A stretch of DNA of 64,000 nucleotides from JAYQKL01 sp049889415 (GTDB taxonomy: Bacteria; Pseudomonadota; Alphaproteobacteria; RS24), in NCBI GenBank assembly GCA_049889415.1, contig JBMHDL010000006.1, positions 346,707 through 410,706 of the forward strand, in the 5' to 3' direction. The notes below the pieces were generated by a model that did no database searches, had not been told where the DNA came from, and saw only the letters and a program-made list of their open reading frames with translations. Below, in pieces: positions 32,881-42,017 of the stretch. Positions within the stretch are counted from its first letter, which is position 1. Each line of letters opens with the position of its first letter. Made by a program: the position numbers and the translations under genes.

Positions 32881-33749
32881 GATTTCCTCGGCACCTTAAA
32901 TTCGTTCTGGATAATTTTTTCAAATGTCAAAGCTGGCAGAAGTTTCTGGAACAGCGTAAAACCGCGCACATCCTTACCGACCATATAGCTCGGCTTCCAG
33001 GTTTTGACCTTCAAAAGGTCCAGCACGGTGTTGACGATATATTCCGGCTTGTTGCCTTTTTCGACAATATTGCTCGGCAGCACCTTTGTCGTGCATTCCT
33101 CAAGATAGGGTTGATAAACATCGGCCACTTTTTTGGGGATTTCACGCCACAGGTTTTTGGTTGTTTCGTACGGGTCTTTGGTCATGTGCGTGTCAACCGA
33201 CCCGGGCTCAATAGAAGTTACTTGAACGCCGAAACAAGCCAGTTCATGCCGCATGGTCAGGGTCATGCCGCTGACCGCATGCTTTGACATATTGTAAAGC
33301 CCTGATCCGGGCGGGTTGGCGCGCACGGCGCCCGAAGCATAATTGATGACCCGGCCTGGTTCGCCGCGGCGGATAAAAGGCAAAAACGCCTGAACAACGC
33401 GCACCTGGCCCCAGGTGTTGACTTCAAACATGAATTTGCCGCGTTCAATGTCACAGCCCTCTATCACCCCGATGCCCATATTGGCAATGCCGGCATTATT
33501 GACCAAAAGATCCAGACCGCGGCCGTTGAGGAGCTTATCGACTTCTTCGGCACTTTTGTTGACCGAGTCAGTGTCGGTGACGTCTTGTTCAATCGCGGTG
33601 ACGCCGTCATAGGGCACAAGTTCGGATGTATCTGCGCCCGGAACCACCCCGGCATAGACCTCCCAACCCTTGTCGGCCAGGGTTCTGGCCATTAACGCAC
33701 CCATGCCCATGGCGGCACCGGTGATGAATGCTGTTTTTTTATCTGACAT
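32877..33749 (-). CDS. Short-chain dehydrogenase/reductase
   Basis: A 290-residue SDR. TGAAMGMGALMARTLADKGW is the nucleotide-binding turn, LDLLVNNAGIANMG follows, and the catalytic Tyr-Lys is in LYNMSKHAVSG. The C-terminal extension (about 60 residues after the core) is typical of retinol/hydroxysteroid-type SDRs. GAGGGG precedes the ATG. It is first in the operon with the aldehyde dehydrogenase. Confidence 0.87.
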   Translation of the reverse strand: MSDKKTAFITGAAMGMGALMARTLADKGWEVYAGVVPGADTSELVPYDGVTAIEQDVTDTDSVNKSAEEVDKLLNGRGLDLLVNNAGIANMGIGVIEGCDIERGKFMFEVNTWGQVRVVQAFLPFIRRGEPGRVINYASGAVRANPPGSGLYNMSKHAVSGMTLTMRHELACFGVQVTSIEPGSVDTHMTKDPYETTKNLWREIPKKVADVYQPYLEECTTKVLPSNIVEKGNKPEYIVNTVLDLLKVKTWKPSYMVGKDVRGFTLFQKLLPALTFEKIIQNEFKVPRKS

Positions 33750-33790
33750 GTTCTGCCCCTCTCATATCCCCAGAAAACTCAGTAAAATAA

Positions 33791-33810
33791 TTTCAGAACT
33801 CCGTTCAGAA
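33791..33810. promoter_or_regulatory. Palindrome C, site 1
   Basis: TTTCAGAACTCCGTTCAGAA lies between two divergent SDR genes. Its core GAACTCCGTTC matches nine of eleven positions of GAACGTCGTTC at 35415. It probably binds the same regulator as the sites at 35410 and 55165. Confidence 0.45.
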
Positions 33811-33961
33811 AAAATCATAGGAAGGCGTCTGTCAACCGTTTTCACCTGAGGTTATGGATAGTTACACCGGCCATGCGGCTTGTCGAACCTGCGGATGGAT
33901 CAGGATTTCATGCTTGTTTCCGGAGGTTTTCCTGCCTAAGCTTTTTTATGTTTGGGAGGGA

Positions 33962-34798
33962 ATGATGCGTGACAAAATAAAACGGACGGCCTTGGTGACG
34001 GGTGCGTCGGCAGGCATTGGTTTGCACTATGCCAAAGTATTGGCTGACAACGGTTTTGATCTGGTGCTGACGGCGCGGCGCAAGGACAGGTTGGATGACT
34101 TGGCGGCGGAACTGACGGCGGCGCATGATATCACCGTCCATTGCTTTGCCCATGACCTCAGTGATCCGGCAACACCGCAAAAGTTGGCCGATGACATTGC
34201 GGCCGCCGGATTGGAGATTGATTTTCTGCTTAACAATGCCGGCTATACGGTGCCGGGCGGCTTTGACATGGCCCGCTGGGACGCGCAAGCCGGTTTGCTG
34301 CAGGTCATGCTGAGTGCCCCAAGTAAATTGGTGCATATTTTTGGCCCGCAAATGCGCCGGCGCGGTTACGGACGGATTGTCAATGTGGCCTCTGTTGCCG
34401 GGCTTTTGCCGGGCGTGCCCAATGGGACGCTGTATGGGCCGATTAAGAGCTATGTGGTGAAGTTCTCGCAGGCACTTTACAGTGAATACAAGGATTATGG
34501 CGTGCATGTGCAGGCCCTGTGTCCGGGGTTTGTCTATACGGAATTTCATGATGTGGCCGGGAATCGCGAAATTATGAACCAAATGCCGAAATATATGTGG
34601 CTGGATGGCGATGCAATGTGCCGCGAGAGTTTCCGGCGTGTTATGGACAATGCCGGTCCCGTTTATGTGATGGGCGGGTTCTACAAGGTGCTCTGTTATC
34701 TCATTCAGCTGCTGCCCATGCGCTGGAGCATCGCCATGTTGTCACGCCAGAACCGCAATGCGGCGCCGTTGCCGCAGCATATGCGCAACGACCCTTAA
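33962..34798 (+). CDS. Short-chain dehydrogenase/reductase
   Basis: A 278-residue SDR. TALVTGASAGIGLHYAKVLADNG, FLLNNAGYTVPGG, and the active site Tyr-Lys in LYGPIKSYVVKFSQAL identify it. It resembles the DltE/YqjQ group of SDRs with a C-terminal hydrophobic segment (YKVLCYLIQLLPMRW). ATG 33962 follows GGGAGGG; a longer frame from 33854 lacks support. A SnoaL gene follows after about 40 bases in the same direction. Confidence 0.87.
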   Translation: MMRDKIKRTALVTGASAGIGLHYAKVLADNGFDLVLTARRKDRLDDLAAELTAAHDITVHCFAHDLSDPATPQKLADDIAAAGLEIDFLLNNAGYTVPGGFDMARWDAQAGLLQVMLSAPSKLVHIFGPQMRRRGYGRIVNVASVAGLLPGVPNGTLYGPIKSYVVKFSQALYSEYKDYGVHVQALCPGFVYTEFHDVAGNREIMNQMPKYMWLDGDAMCRESFRRVMDNAGPVYVMGGFYKVLCYLIQLLPMRWSIAMLSRQNRNAAPLPQHMRNDP

Positions 34799-34839
34799 CA
34801 CCAGCTGAGTGATACCAACCCCGCCATCAGGAGAGCACA

Positions 34840-35409
34840 ATGGACCAAACCGCCCAATTTCAACGCCTGCTTGACAAGGATGCCATCCGTGATCTGGTGC
34901 AGATGTATTGCCGTGCCGCTGACCGCCATGACCATGAGCTGATGCGCTCGCTCTATCATGAGGATGCCTATGATGATCATGGCAGCTTTTTCAAAGGGTC
35001 TGCTATGGAGTTCATTGATATGCTGCCGGAAATTCAGAAACCCATGGCAATTTTGCATCATAATGTGACAACCCATAACATTCTGTTTGAGGATGGCCGT
35101 CCCGATTATGCTGAGGGCGAGACCTACATCATCGCTTTTCACAAGGTCAAACCCGAGCCGGAGGCGGAAGGCTTTGATGTGCTGATAGGCGGACGATATT
35201 TTGACAAATATGAAAAACGGGACGGCGTCTGGAAATTCCTCAGCCGGTCGATTGACGCTGACTGGGTTTATGTCAGTGACCCGTCAGCCGTCAAACTGGA
35301 CCATCCGATGATTGACGGGGTGCATATCGGGGTGCCGGGCACGGCGGATCCGTCCTATGAATTGCTCAAATTGTTTGCGCCCGGGCCGTTCAAACCCCCG
35401 GGGATATGA
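34840..35409 (+). CDS. SnoaL-like protein
   Basis: A 189-residue SnoaL-fold protein. DAIRDLVQMYCRAADRHDHELMRSLYHEDAYDDHG is typical of the beta-subunit-like SnoaL_4 group; the His-Asp pair (Y-H-E-D-A, D-D-H-G) resembles the active-site pairs of some isomerases. GGAGAG precedes the ATG. It is probably co-transcribed with the SDR upstream, though a palindrome C site follows it. Confidence 0.75.
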   Translation: MDQTAQFQRLLDKDAIRDLVQMYCRAADRHDHELMRSLYHEDAYDDHGSFFKGSAMEFIDMLPEIQKPMAILHHNVTTHNILFEDGRPDYAEGETYIIAFHKVKPEPEAEGFDVLIGGRYFDKYEKRDGVWKFLSRSIDADWVYVSDPSAVKLDHPMIDGVHIGVPGTADPSYELLKLFAPGPFKPPGI

Positions 35410-35430
35410 TTTCCGAACGTCGTTCATTAA
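35410..35430. promoter_or_regulatory. Palindrome C, site 2
   Basis: TTCCGAACGTCGTTCATT (core GAACGTCGTTC, a perfect palindrome) directly follows the SnoaL stop and precedes the next SnoaL gene by about 60 bases. It matches the site at 55165 at nearly every position when that site is read on the minus strand. Confidence 0.6.
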
Positions 35431-35490
35431 GGACTCGTCAAGTCTCCGATCCGGTCATATACTTTTAGATATATGTTGCGGAGGGCATGC

Positions 35491-35907
35491 ATGTCTGAAA
35501 CACAGAACAAACAAACGGTCGAAACCTTCATTACCTGCATGTCACATGGCGATGTTGAAGGGTTTGTTAGCCTGTATCATGACGAAGGCGGGGTCTGGAC
35601 ATCCGGGGAAACCCTGATTTCAGGAGAGACCTCAAAAGCTGAAATTCAAGCTTTTGCCGGACAGATTTATGAAACATTCCCGCAGGGTTTGACCTTTACG
35701 ATCACCGGCATGACGGCTGAAGGTGACCGTGTGGCTGTTGAAGCCTTCAGCGAGGGCCGCCATGTGTCGGGTCACATATATCGCAACCAGTACCATTTTC
35801 TCTTTCTTTTCAAGGACGGCAAAATCCTCAAGCTCAAGGAGTATATGGATACTGAAAAAGTCACGGATATTCTCTGCGGCGGACAAAGACCGCCGCGAAC
35901 AGTATAG
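35491..35907 (+). CDS. SnoaL-like protein
   Basis: A 139-residue SnoaL/NTF2-fold protein. TVETFITCMSHGDVEGFVSLYHDEGGVWTSG and GRHVSGHIYRNQYHFLFLFKDGKILKLKEYMDTE are the usual first and last elements of the SnoaL_3/ketosteroid-isomerase-like group. ATG 35491 follows GGAGGG; an ATG at 35473 is an alternative without a site. It leads a run of genes (epimerase-like, SnoaL, DUF3604, DUF1214-like). Confidence 0.76.
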   Translation: MSETQNKQTVETFITCMSHGDVEGFVSLYHDEGGVWTSGETLISGETSKAEIQAFAGQIYETFPQGLTFTITGMTAEGDRVAVEAFSEGRHVSGHIYRNQYHFLFLFKDGKILKLKEYMDTEKVTDILCGGQRPPRTV

Positions 35908-35910
35908 GAG

Positions 35911-36810
35911 ATGATGATGAAGGTACTTATTGCCGGTGGCACAGGTCTGGTCGGAGCGGAAACAGCACGTCTGATGCGCTCAAAAGGTCACGAGGTGACG
36001 CTGTTGTCGCGTAAGCCGGCCACATCCGGCGTCGCGGCGGAATTTCCCCATATCGGCCATGATTATGTCAATCAGGATGCCGACCCTGCCATGTTTGCCG
36101 GTTTTGACGCACTGGTATTTGCGGCCGGTGCCGATATCCGCTATGTGCCGGAAGGGGCTGATCATGACGCGTTTTACCTGCTTGCCAATGGCGAGCGCGC
36201 CCCGGCCTTCATGGCGGCGGCAAAAGCCGGTGGTGTCACGTCACTGGTGCATGTCAGCAGTTTTTATCCATTGGTGACCCCTGAAAAAATCGAGACCAAC
36301 ATATATGTCCGCTCCCGGCATTTGACGGACCAGGCTGCGCTCGCGCTCGCAGATGACGGGTTCAGAGTCTGCGTGTTGAACGCTCCGTTCATTCTGGGCA
36401 CCGTGCCGGGTGTGCCGGTAGAACATTTGCAGTTTATCGTTGGTTACGCCGCCGGGCAGATGGAAGGTGTGCCGCTGTTTGCGCCACAAGGCGGCACCAA
36501 CCATATCTCCAGCCTGTCCTGCGCTGAGGCGATTTTGGGGGCGTTTGAAAACGGACAGAATGGCAAGGCCTATCTGATCGGTGATGAGAATCTGGATTGG
36601 AAGACCTATTTCGAGATGTTTTGTGATGCGGTCGGCAACCCCCTAGAGCTTCCGGTGCTGGAAGACGAGCATCCGCTTTTGCCGGATGCGATTATGTTTG
36701 CCGGGCGCAATGCGACGGTCAGTTTTGAACCTGAAAACGCAGAACTGGGATATGGCCGCAATCGAATCCGGGACACCATCAACCAGGTTGTTGCCGCGTG
36801 CCGGGCTTAA
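35911..36810 (+). CDS. NAD(P)-binding epimerase/dehydratase-like protein
   Basis: A 299-residue extended SDR. KVLIAGGTGLVGAETARLMRSKGHEVTLLSR is the Rossmann turn, and the C-terminal half resembles NmrA/NAD-epimerase proteins. The usual Tyr-x-x-x-Lys is not clear; FYPLVTPEKIETNIYVRSRHLTDQAALAL occupies that place. So it may be a nucleotide-binding isomerase or a reductase with altered catalysis. Three ATGs in a row start the frame, four bases after the SnoaL stop. Confidence 0.75.
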   Translation: MMMKVLIAGGTGLVGAETARLMRSKGHEVTLLSRKPATSGVAAEFPHIGHDYVNQDADPAMFAGFDALVFAAGADIRYVPEGADHDAFYLLANGERAPAFMAAAKAGGVTSLVHVSSFYPLVTPEKIETNIYVRSRHLTDQAALALADDGFRVCVLNAPFILGTVPGVPVEHLQFIVGYAAGQMEGVPLFAPQGGTNHISSLSCAEAILGAFENGQNGKAYLIGDENLDWKTYFEMFCDAVGNPLELPVLEDEHPLLPDAIMFAGRNATVSFEPENAELGYGRNRIRDTINQVVAACRA

Positions 36811-36823
36811 GGAGGAAACTTTA

Positions 36824-37348
36824 ATGAGCAAATTTTCAGAATCGGAAGTCAGGGCCGCCGCTGAGCGCCTGATTGCCCATCATGATCAGGCGTCCGAGGT
36901 GACGGACTGGACATTTTATGTCGATGAAACCTACACCGAGGATGCCGTCTATATCTGCGAATATGCAGGCGTACGAGTCACCAAAGCTGTGGGTCGGGCC
37001 GAGATTAAGGCGACCCATTACGGTGATGATATGGGTGGCTTTGAGGAATGGACCTTCCCTTATGAGGGCTATGCCATTAATGGCGACCAGATTATCACCC
37101 GCTGGTGGAACCGCGGGCCCGGGCGGCGCGATAATGGTGATTATTTCCAGTCTCCGGGCGTTTCATTCATCACCTATGCCGGTGATGGCATGTTCTCGCA
37201 TCAGCATGACATGTTCGACCTCGGCCACCAGATGCGGATCTGTGATGATCTGGAGGCGGCCGGGCTGCTCAGCCCCAAGCTCAAGGAGGGCTGGGTCAAG
37301 CCGATGAAAAAGCTGCTGATTGAAAGCCTGCAAAGAAATTTGGATTAG
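36824..37348 (+). CDS. SnoaL-like protein
   Basis: A 174-residue SnoaL-fold protein. AAERLIAHHDQASEVTDWTFYVDETYTEDAVYICEYAG and a conserved WWNRGPGRR segment are visible. AGGAGGAAA precedes the ATG. This is the fourth SnoaL fold within seven kilobases. The DUF3604 gene starts directly after its stop. Confidence 0.7.
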   Translation: MSKFSESEVRAAAERLIAHHDQASEVTDWTFYVDETYTEDAVYICEYAGVRVTKAVGRAEIKATHYGDDMGGFEEWTFPYEGYAINGDQIITRWWNRGPGRRDNGDYFQSPGVSFITYAGDGMFSHQHDMFDLGHQMRICDDLEAAGLLSPKLKEGWVKPMKKLLIESLQRNLD

Positions 37349-37351
37349 GTC

Positions 37352-39397
37352 ATGTCCGTGCTCAAATACCGCAAGACCCTGATTGCCCTGTCTGGTCTGA
37401 TTGTGCTGGTGGGTGGCTATATTGCGCTGGGCAATATCACCAAATATCCGCTCGACAAGTCTGTTGAAATCAAGACGCCGACATCAGTGAAATCCCTGCC
37501 GGCGGAATATGCTTTCGGCTTTGACCCGGGCTTTCAATACAGCGAGGCGCGGGAGCCCTGCGCCGTTCAGCACCCGACCAAAAAAGCCTATTTCGGTGAC
37601 TTGCATGTGCATACGGCGCTGTCAGCGGACGCCTATCCGGACGGAACCCGGTTGTTTCCAGCCGACGCTTACCGTTTCGCCAAAGGCGAGCGCGTGATGT
37701 TGCCGTCCCCAGAGGGCGGGACGGAAAAAACCTTGCAATTGATGCGCCCGCTGGATTTTGTGGCGGTCACGGATCATTCCGACACCTTCGGGGAAGGCTA
37801 CATCTGCCGCACGCCCGGCGCGTTTTCCGGATATGACAGTGATTTGTGCCAGACCTTCCGCGCCGGCGGGGAAAGAGGTGTGCGTGTGTTCATGAGCGAA
37901 GCCGCCATGCCACGCCCGACCCGTTTTCCGGAGGTTTGCGGAGAAGGATTTGCCGATTGCGTGGAAGCTGACCGTCGTGTCTGGAAACAAATCATTGATG
38001 CCGCAGAAGCGGCTGACGACAAGAGTTCCGCCTGCGGGTTCACGGCGTTTGTCGGCTATGAATACACCCGCAGCACCAATGCCATGCACCTGCACCGCAA
38101 CACAATTTACAAAAACGCCACCGTCCCTGACCGCGCCGCGACCGTGCGTGAGTTTCACCGCCCGCCCGCTTTGCTGTCATTTTATGAAGAGATATGCCGG
38201 CAGGGGATGATGGCGTGCGATGTCTTGTCAATCCCGCACAATTCAAATATTGCCGGCGGTAACGCGTTCAATCCGCGGGAGTTGGAGGGCTACTCGGCCG
38301 CTAGTCAGGATGCCGGCCGCCGACTGCGCAGGGCTTTTGACCGCTTGATGGAAATCACCCAGCATAAGGGCACATCCGAATGCCTGAACCGGGTTACGGA
38401 TATTCTTGGAGATGTCGATGAACTATGTGATGTGGAAGCCATCCGCCAGTTCGGCGATGAAATTACCGCCATTGAATATAGTGGCTATACACCGTTGATT
38501 TTCAAGTCCGCCAGTCCGGAATGTGCGGATGCTGACTTTGACGCCAGCGACAATTTCTACAAGGGTTATTGCCTGTCCTCGCGTGACTTTGCCCGTGGCG
38601 CCTTGCTGGCGGGTATGGCGGAACAGGGTCAACATGGCATCAATCCCTACAGCTTCGGGTTTATCGGCAGTACGGATACGCATTTGGGGGCAGCCGGGCA
38701 TGTGGCGGAAAATGATTGGCACGGTCATATTGCCTATGAAACGACGCTGGAGGGGCGACTGGGAGAGTCGGCTCTTGGCCGGTTTAACCGGCTGGTGTCC
38801 AATCCGGGCGGACTGGCTGGGGTCTATGCGACAGAGAGATCCCGCGATGCCATCTTTCACGGCATGAAACGCCGCGAAGCCTTTGCTACATCCGGCCCAC
38901 GCATTGAACCACGCTTTTTTGCCGGCACCTTCCCGCCTGACATGTGCGACAGGGGGGATGTGTTGGACGTGGCTTATGCGCAGGGCACGCCAATGGGCTC
39001 GGAGCTGCCGGCGCAACTTAAAAGTTTCAGCTTCTGGATGGAGGCCAAGCGTGATCCGCTCAGTAATCCGCTTGCGCGTCTGCAAATTATCAAGGGCTAT
39101 GTGGATGCTGACGGCACCAAGCATGCCAAGGTGATAGATGTGGAAGGCGGCGGCGGGGAGCGCTTATGCGCCGTCTTCACCGACCCTGACTATGATCCGG
39201 CCGTGCCGAGCTATTATTATCTGCGCGCCGTCGAAACCCCGTCACAGCGCTGGAGTGCTCAACAATGTGCGGACCGGCCGGAGGCGGAACGCCCAGAGAC
39301 CTGCAGCAACACCATGCCGGATATGATTTATGAAATGGCCTGGTCGTCTCCGATTTGGTTCACACCAGAAAGCGCAAGCCGTTTGGAAAAGCCGTAA
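37352..39397 (+). CDS. DUF3604 protein with N-terminal membrane anchor
   Basis: A 681-residue protein. A hydrophobic segment (about 8-28) anchors it or serves as an uncleaved signal, so the bulk is periplasmic. The DUF3604 core begins with AYFGDLHVHTALSADAYPDGTR (H85, H87) and continues with DFVAVTDHSDTFGEGY, FGFIGSTDTHLGAAGHV and REAFATSGPRIEPRFFAG. These His/Asp motifs resemble the PHP metallophosphoesterase/amidohydrolase superfamily, so a metal-dependent hydrolase is likely. Many Cys are present (for example EVCGEGFADCVE), fitting a disulfide-bonded periplasmic protein. A second DUF3604 protein lies at 59767. Function undefined. Confidence 0.85.
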   Translation: MSVLKYRKTLIALSGLIVLVGGYIALGNITKYPLDKSVEIKTPTSVKSLPAEYAFGFDPGFQYSEAREPCAVQHPTKKAYFGDLHVHTALSADAYPDGTRLFPADAYRFAKGERVMLPSPEGGTEKTLQLMRPLDFVAVTDHSDTFGEGYICRTPGAFSGYDSDLCQTFRAGGERGVRVFMSEAAMPRPTRFPEVCGEGFADCVEADRRVWKQIIDAAEAADDKSSACGFTAFVGYEYTRSTNAMHLHRNTIYKNATVPDRAATVREFHRPPALLSFYEEICRQGMMACDVLSIPHNSNIAGGNAFNPRELEGYSAASQDAGRRLRRAFDRLMEITQHKGTSECLNRVTDILGDVDELCDVEAIRQFGDEITAIEYSGYTPLIFKSASPECADADFDASDNFYKGYCLSSRDFARGALLAGMAEQGQHGINPYSFGFIGSTDTHLGAAGHVAENDWHGHIAYETTLEGRLGESALGRFNRLVSNPGGLAGVYATERSRDAIFHGMKRREAFATSGPRIEPRFFAGTFPPDMCDRGDVLDVAYAQGTPMGSELPAQLKSFSFWMEAKRDPLSNPLARLQIIKGYVDADGTKHAKVIDVEGGGGERLCAVFTDPDYDPAVPSYYYLRAVETPSQRWSAQQCADRPEAERPETCSNTMPDMIYEMAWSSPIWFTPESASRLEKP

Positions 39398-39403
39398 CGC
39401 CCG

Positions 39404-40726
39404 ATGAAAAATACTTTGCAGAAAACATATGCCCACCTATATGAGCATCGGTTGAAATCCGTCCTGATTGTTCTGGCTCTGGTTCTTATATTGTTATTGA
39501 ACAGCTTACCCGGACTTCTGGTTACCACCGCGACCCGGATGAATGAAGGGGTGGGGTATGACTCGGTGGTGGCCGCACTTGGGGCGGCCGGTGCTTATGT
39601 TGAGGAACAGACTGAACCGGGGAGCATTGACCGAGCCAATGGATACCGCTTCGCGCTGCGGCGGATAGAGATGCTCAACAATCTGTTTCTGGCCGATCAC
39701 GGGCCGCAGGCGCCGATTATTTCGCGTTGTCCGTCACGGCTGTGCAAATACGGCTTTGATAATCCTGACACGACCTACAATATGGTCTATCCGTTGGCCG
39801 GGCGGTATGCCTATAAAGTGTCCGGCAATCGCGGCACGGTCGCCTATATCACCTTTCAGGTCATGAATATCGGCACCGGCGGTTTCAATGCCGGCGGAAC
39901 GCTTGAGTCCGGCGATTTGGTGTTGGATGAAAACGGCGATTTTGAAATTCTGCTGGCGGCGGATAATCCCGACAAACATCCAAATTATATTCCGATCAAT
40001 CCTGATGGGGGTGCTCAGTTGCTGATCCGGCAGTTGAACACGGACTGGCTGACATCAGTTGAGGCCAGTCTGCGGGTAGAGGTGATCTCCCCGACGCCGG
40101 ACACACCGGAATATCCGCCCATTTTTGATATGGGTATGATGGCCAAGCGTGGTCTGGGCTATGGCATGGTGGTACGCAATCAGATGCAGATCTGGCGCGA
40201 GGTCATCGCCGCTGCCCCAGTCAACAGGCTGGAAACCGGGGCCAAGCGCGCCGGCAATCAGGATGGGGGTTTTCCGACCAATTTCACCGCGACCATGCAA
40301 TATCAGCTCCGTGAAGACGAGGCGGTCATTGTAGAAATCCCTCAGGTAGATGTGGTTTACAGCAATATCCAGATGGGCAATTTGTGGGGCGAGTCTTTGG
40401 ATTACGGATCGCGACTGGTCTCCTACAACAACGCCCAGGCTTATGTCGATGCTGACGGGGTATACCGTTATGTCATCGCCATGACCGACCCTGGCGTTCC
40501 GAACTGGCTGGACGCTACTGGTCACCCGAAAGGTGGCATCTTCACCAGATGGCAGTCACCTGACGGCCCGGTGCCGCCTGCCATTGTCAAGCGTGTGCCG
40601 CTGACGCAGTTGCGCGACCATTTGCCGGACAGTCATCCGCTGATCTCGCCGAAAAGCCGTGTTGCCCAATTGCAGGAACGGCGCGCCGCTTATAACCGCC
40701 GGCTGAACCCGACTGACATGCGCTGA
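39404..40726 (+). CDS. Membrane-anchored DUF1214-like protein
   Basis: A 440-residue protein of unknown function. One strongly hydrophobic helix (about 18-40) precedes a large exported domain. The C-terminal segment TDPGVPNWLDATGHPKGGIFTRWQ resembles the end of DUF1214/DUF1254 proteins, which often lie near sulfatase, hydrolase or lipid genes. It follows the DUF3604 gene by six bases with no strong ribosome site, indicating coupling. A functional pair in the periplasm is likely (inference). Confidence 0.65.
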   Translation: MKNTLQKTYAHLYEHRLKSVLIVLALVLILLLNSLPGLLVTTATRMNEGVGYDSVVAALGAAGAYVEEQTEPGSIDRANGYRFALRRIEMLNNLFLADHGPQAPIISRCPSRLCKYGFDNPDTTYNMVYPLAGRYAYKVSGNRGTVAYITFQVMNIGTGGFNAGGTLESGDLVLDENGDFEILLAADNPDKHPNYIPINPDGGAQLLIRQLNTDWLTSVEASLRVEVISPTPDTPEYPPIFDMGMMAKRGLGYGMVVRNQMQIWREVIAAAPVNRLETGAKRAGNQDGGFPTNFTATMQYQLREDEAVIVEIPQVDVVYSNIQMGNLWGESLDYGSRLVSYNNAQAYVDADGVYRYVIAMTDPGVPNWLDATGHPKGGIFTRWQSPDGPVPPAIVKRVPLTQLRDHLPDSHPLISPKSRVAQLQERRAAYNRRLNPTDMR

Positions 40727-40731
40727 AGCCG

Positions 40732-41178
40732 TCAGGCTCGTTGTGCGAGATGGGCGTTGAGCGCGGAAAATAGATCCTGATAAAATTTGCTGTGCATTTT
40801 GGAGCCGGTCAGCCACAGGCCGAAGTTTGACATCAGGCTGTTGCCTTTGACGCAGCAGTCAAAGGCCAGACGCGTTCCGTCACCTTCCGGCGTGAGGGTC
40901 CAGACACCGGTGCCGATCAGGTCGCCGTCAATATAGCTTTCTTCGATGCGTTGATTCTGTTGGATTTTATCAATGCGCCGGGTGAAACGGGTCAGGACGC
41001 GCTTTTCCCCGACGGCATGGTGAACCAGAGTGCCCTCGGCAATCGGAGCGTCCGACTCCACCGTGCAGGCGCATTGAGCGAACCAACTGTTCATATTGGC
41101 ATAATCGGTGATGACGGCATAAACAGTTGCGGGTGGCGCCTGGATATATGCCTCATCAATGACGGATATCGAAGCCAT
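40732..41178 (-). CDS. SRPBCC-family (polyketide cyclase-like) protein
   Basis: A 148-residue SRPBCC/START-fold protein: SVIDEAYIQAPPATVYAVITDYANMNSWF at the start, GDGTRLAFDCCVKG, then the long C-terminal helix. These proteins bind hydrophobic ligands and some catalyse cyclisation or hydrolysis. AAGGAAAA precedes the ATG. It is followed upstream on the same strand by an SDR gene (nine bases), so they are an operon. The ligand is unknown. Confidence 0.78.
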   Translation of the reverse strand: MASISVIDEAYIQAPPATVYAVITDYANMNSWFAQCACTVESDAPIAEGTLVHHAVGEKRVLTRFTRRIDKIQQNQRIEESYIDGDLIGTGVWTLTPEGDGTRLAFDCCVKGNSLMSNFGLWLTGSKMHSKFYQDLFSALNAHLAQRA

Positions 41179-41186
41179 ATTTTTCC

Positions 41187-41960
41187 TTAAAGTCCGTAAC
41201 CGCCGGCTACGGAAATCTGTTGGCCGGTCACATATTGCGCCTTGTTGGAGGCGAGAAAAACAGCGGCATGGCCGATTTCCTCAGGCTGCCCCCAGCGTTT
41301 CAGAGCCAGGCCTTTCTGAACTTCCTCGACCCAGACATCGTCAAATACACCCTGCTCGCTCAGCTCCAGGAACATGCCGGCTTCAATTACCCCGACCAGC
41401 ACGCTGTTGGCGCGGATGTTGAAGCGGCCTTCTTCACGGGCAATACCCTTGATCAAGCTCTCATTTGCAGCCTTAGGGGAGACCGACAGGTAATCACGTT
41501 CCGGGAAACTGTTTTCACCGGCGGAGCCGAGATGCACAATCGAGCCGCCACCTTGTTTTTTCAAATGCGGCAGCAGGGTTTTGCAGGCATCAAAAAAACC
41601 GTGCACTTCCGTGTCAACGGCATTGCGCCATTGCTCGCGGGTCGATTCTGAAATTAATACCTGTTCAACCAGCGGCCCGGCGCCCCAGACCATGGTGTGG
41701 ATGCGCCCGTGTTGCTCAATCGCTTCCCTGACGGCTCTTTCAAGCGCGTCGGGGTCCTTGACGTCGCATTGGTGGAGCGTGGCCTTTTGCCCGCAGGCCT
41801 CAATTTCCTCGGCAAGGGTGTGGGCCGTTTCCTCGCGGGACCGCCACATAACCGCAATGTCGCTGCCGGCCTTGGCGAATTCCCTGGTCACGAATTGTCC
41901 GATACCGCCTGTGGCACCAAAAATAAGCGTCGCCCCTTGTGGAAAAAGATCGTCCGACAT
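41187..41960 (-). CDS. Short-chain dehydrogenase/reductase with displaced Tyr
   Basis: A 257-residue SDR: TLIFGATGGIGQFVTREFAKAGSDIAVMWRSREE shows an NADP-type turn, and HLGSAGENS supplies the active-site Ser. At the catalytic Tyr-x-x-x-Lys, the Lys (SPKAANESL) is present but the position four before it is Ser; the nearest Tyr is two residues further upstream. So catalysis may be altered. The C-terminus (NKAQYVTGQQISVAGGYGL) is standard. ATG 41960 has AGGGAG at good spacing; ATG 41966 is too close to it. Probably in an operon with the SRPBCC gene. Confidence 0.82.
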   Translation of the reverse strand: MSDDLFPQGATLIFGATGGIGQFVTREFAKAGSDIAVMWRSREETAHTLAEEIEACGQKATLHQCDVKDPDALERAVREAIEQHGRIHTMVWGAGPLVEQVLISESTREQWRNAVDTEVHGFFDACKTLLPHLKKQGGGSIVHLGSAGENSFPERDYLSVSPKAANESLIKGIAREEGRFNIRANSVLVGVIEAGMFLELSEQGVFDDVWVEEVQKGLALKRWGQPEEIGHAAVFLASNKAQYVTGQQISVAGGYGL

Positions 41961-42017
41961 CTTCATACTCCCTGTCTGATGAAATGATGCAGGATTTGAA
42001 ACCCTGCCTGCATGTGG

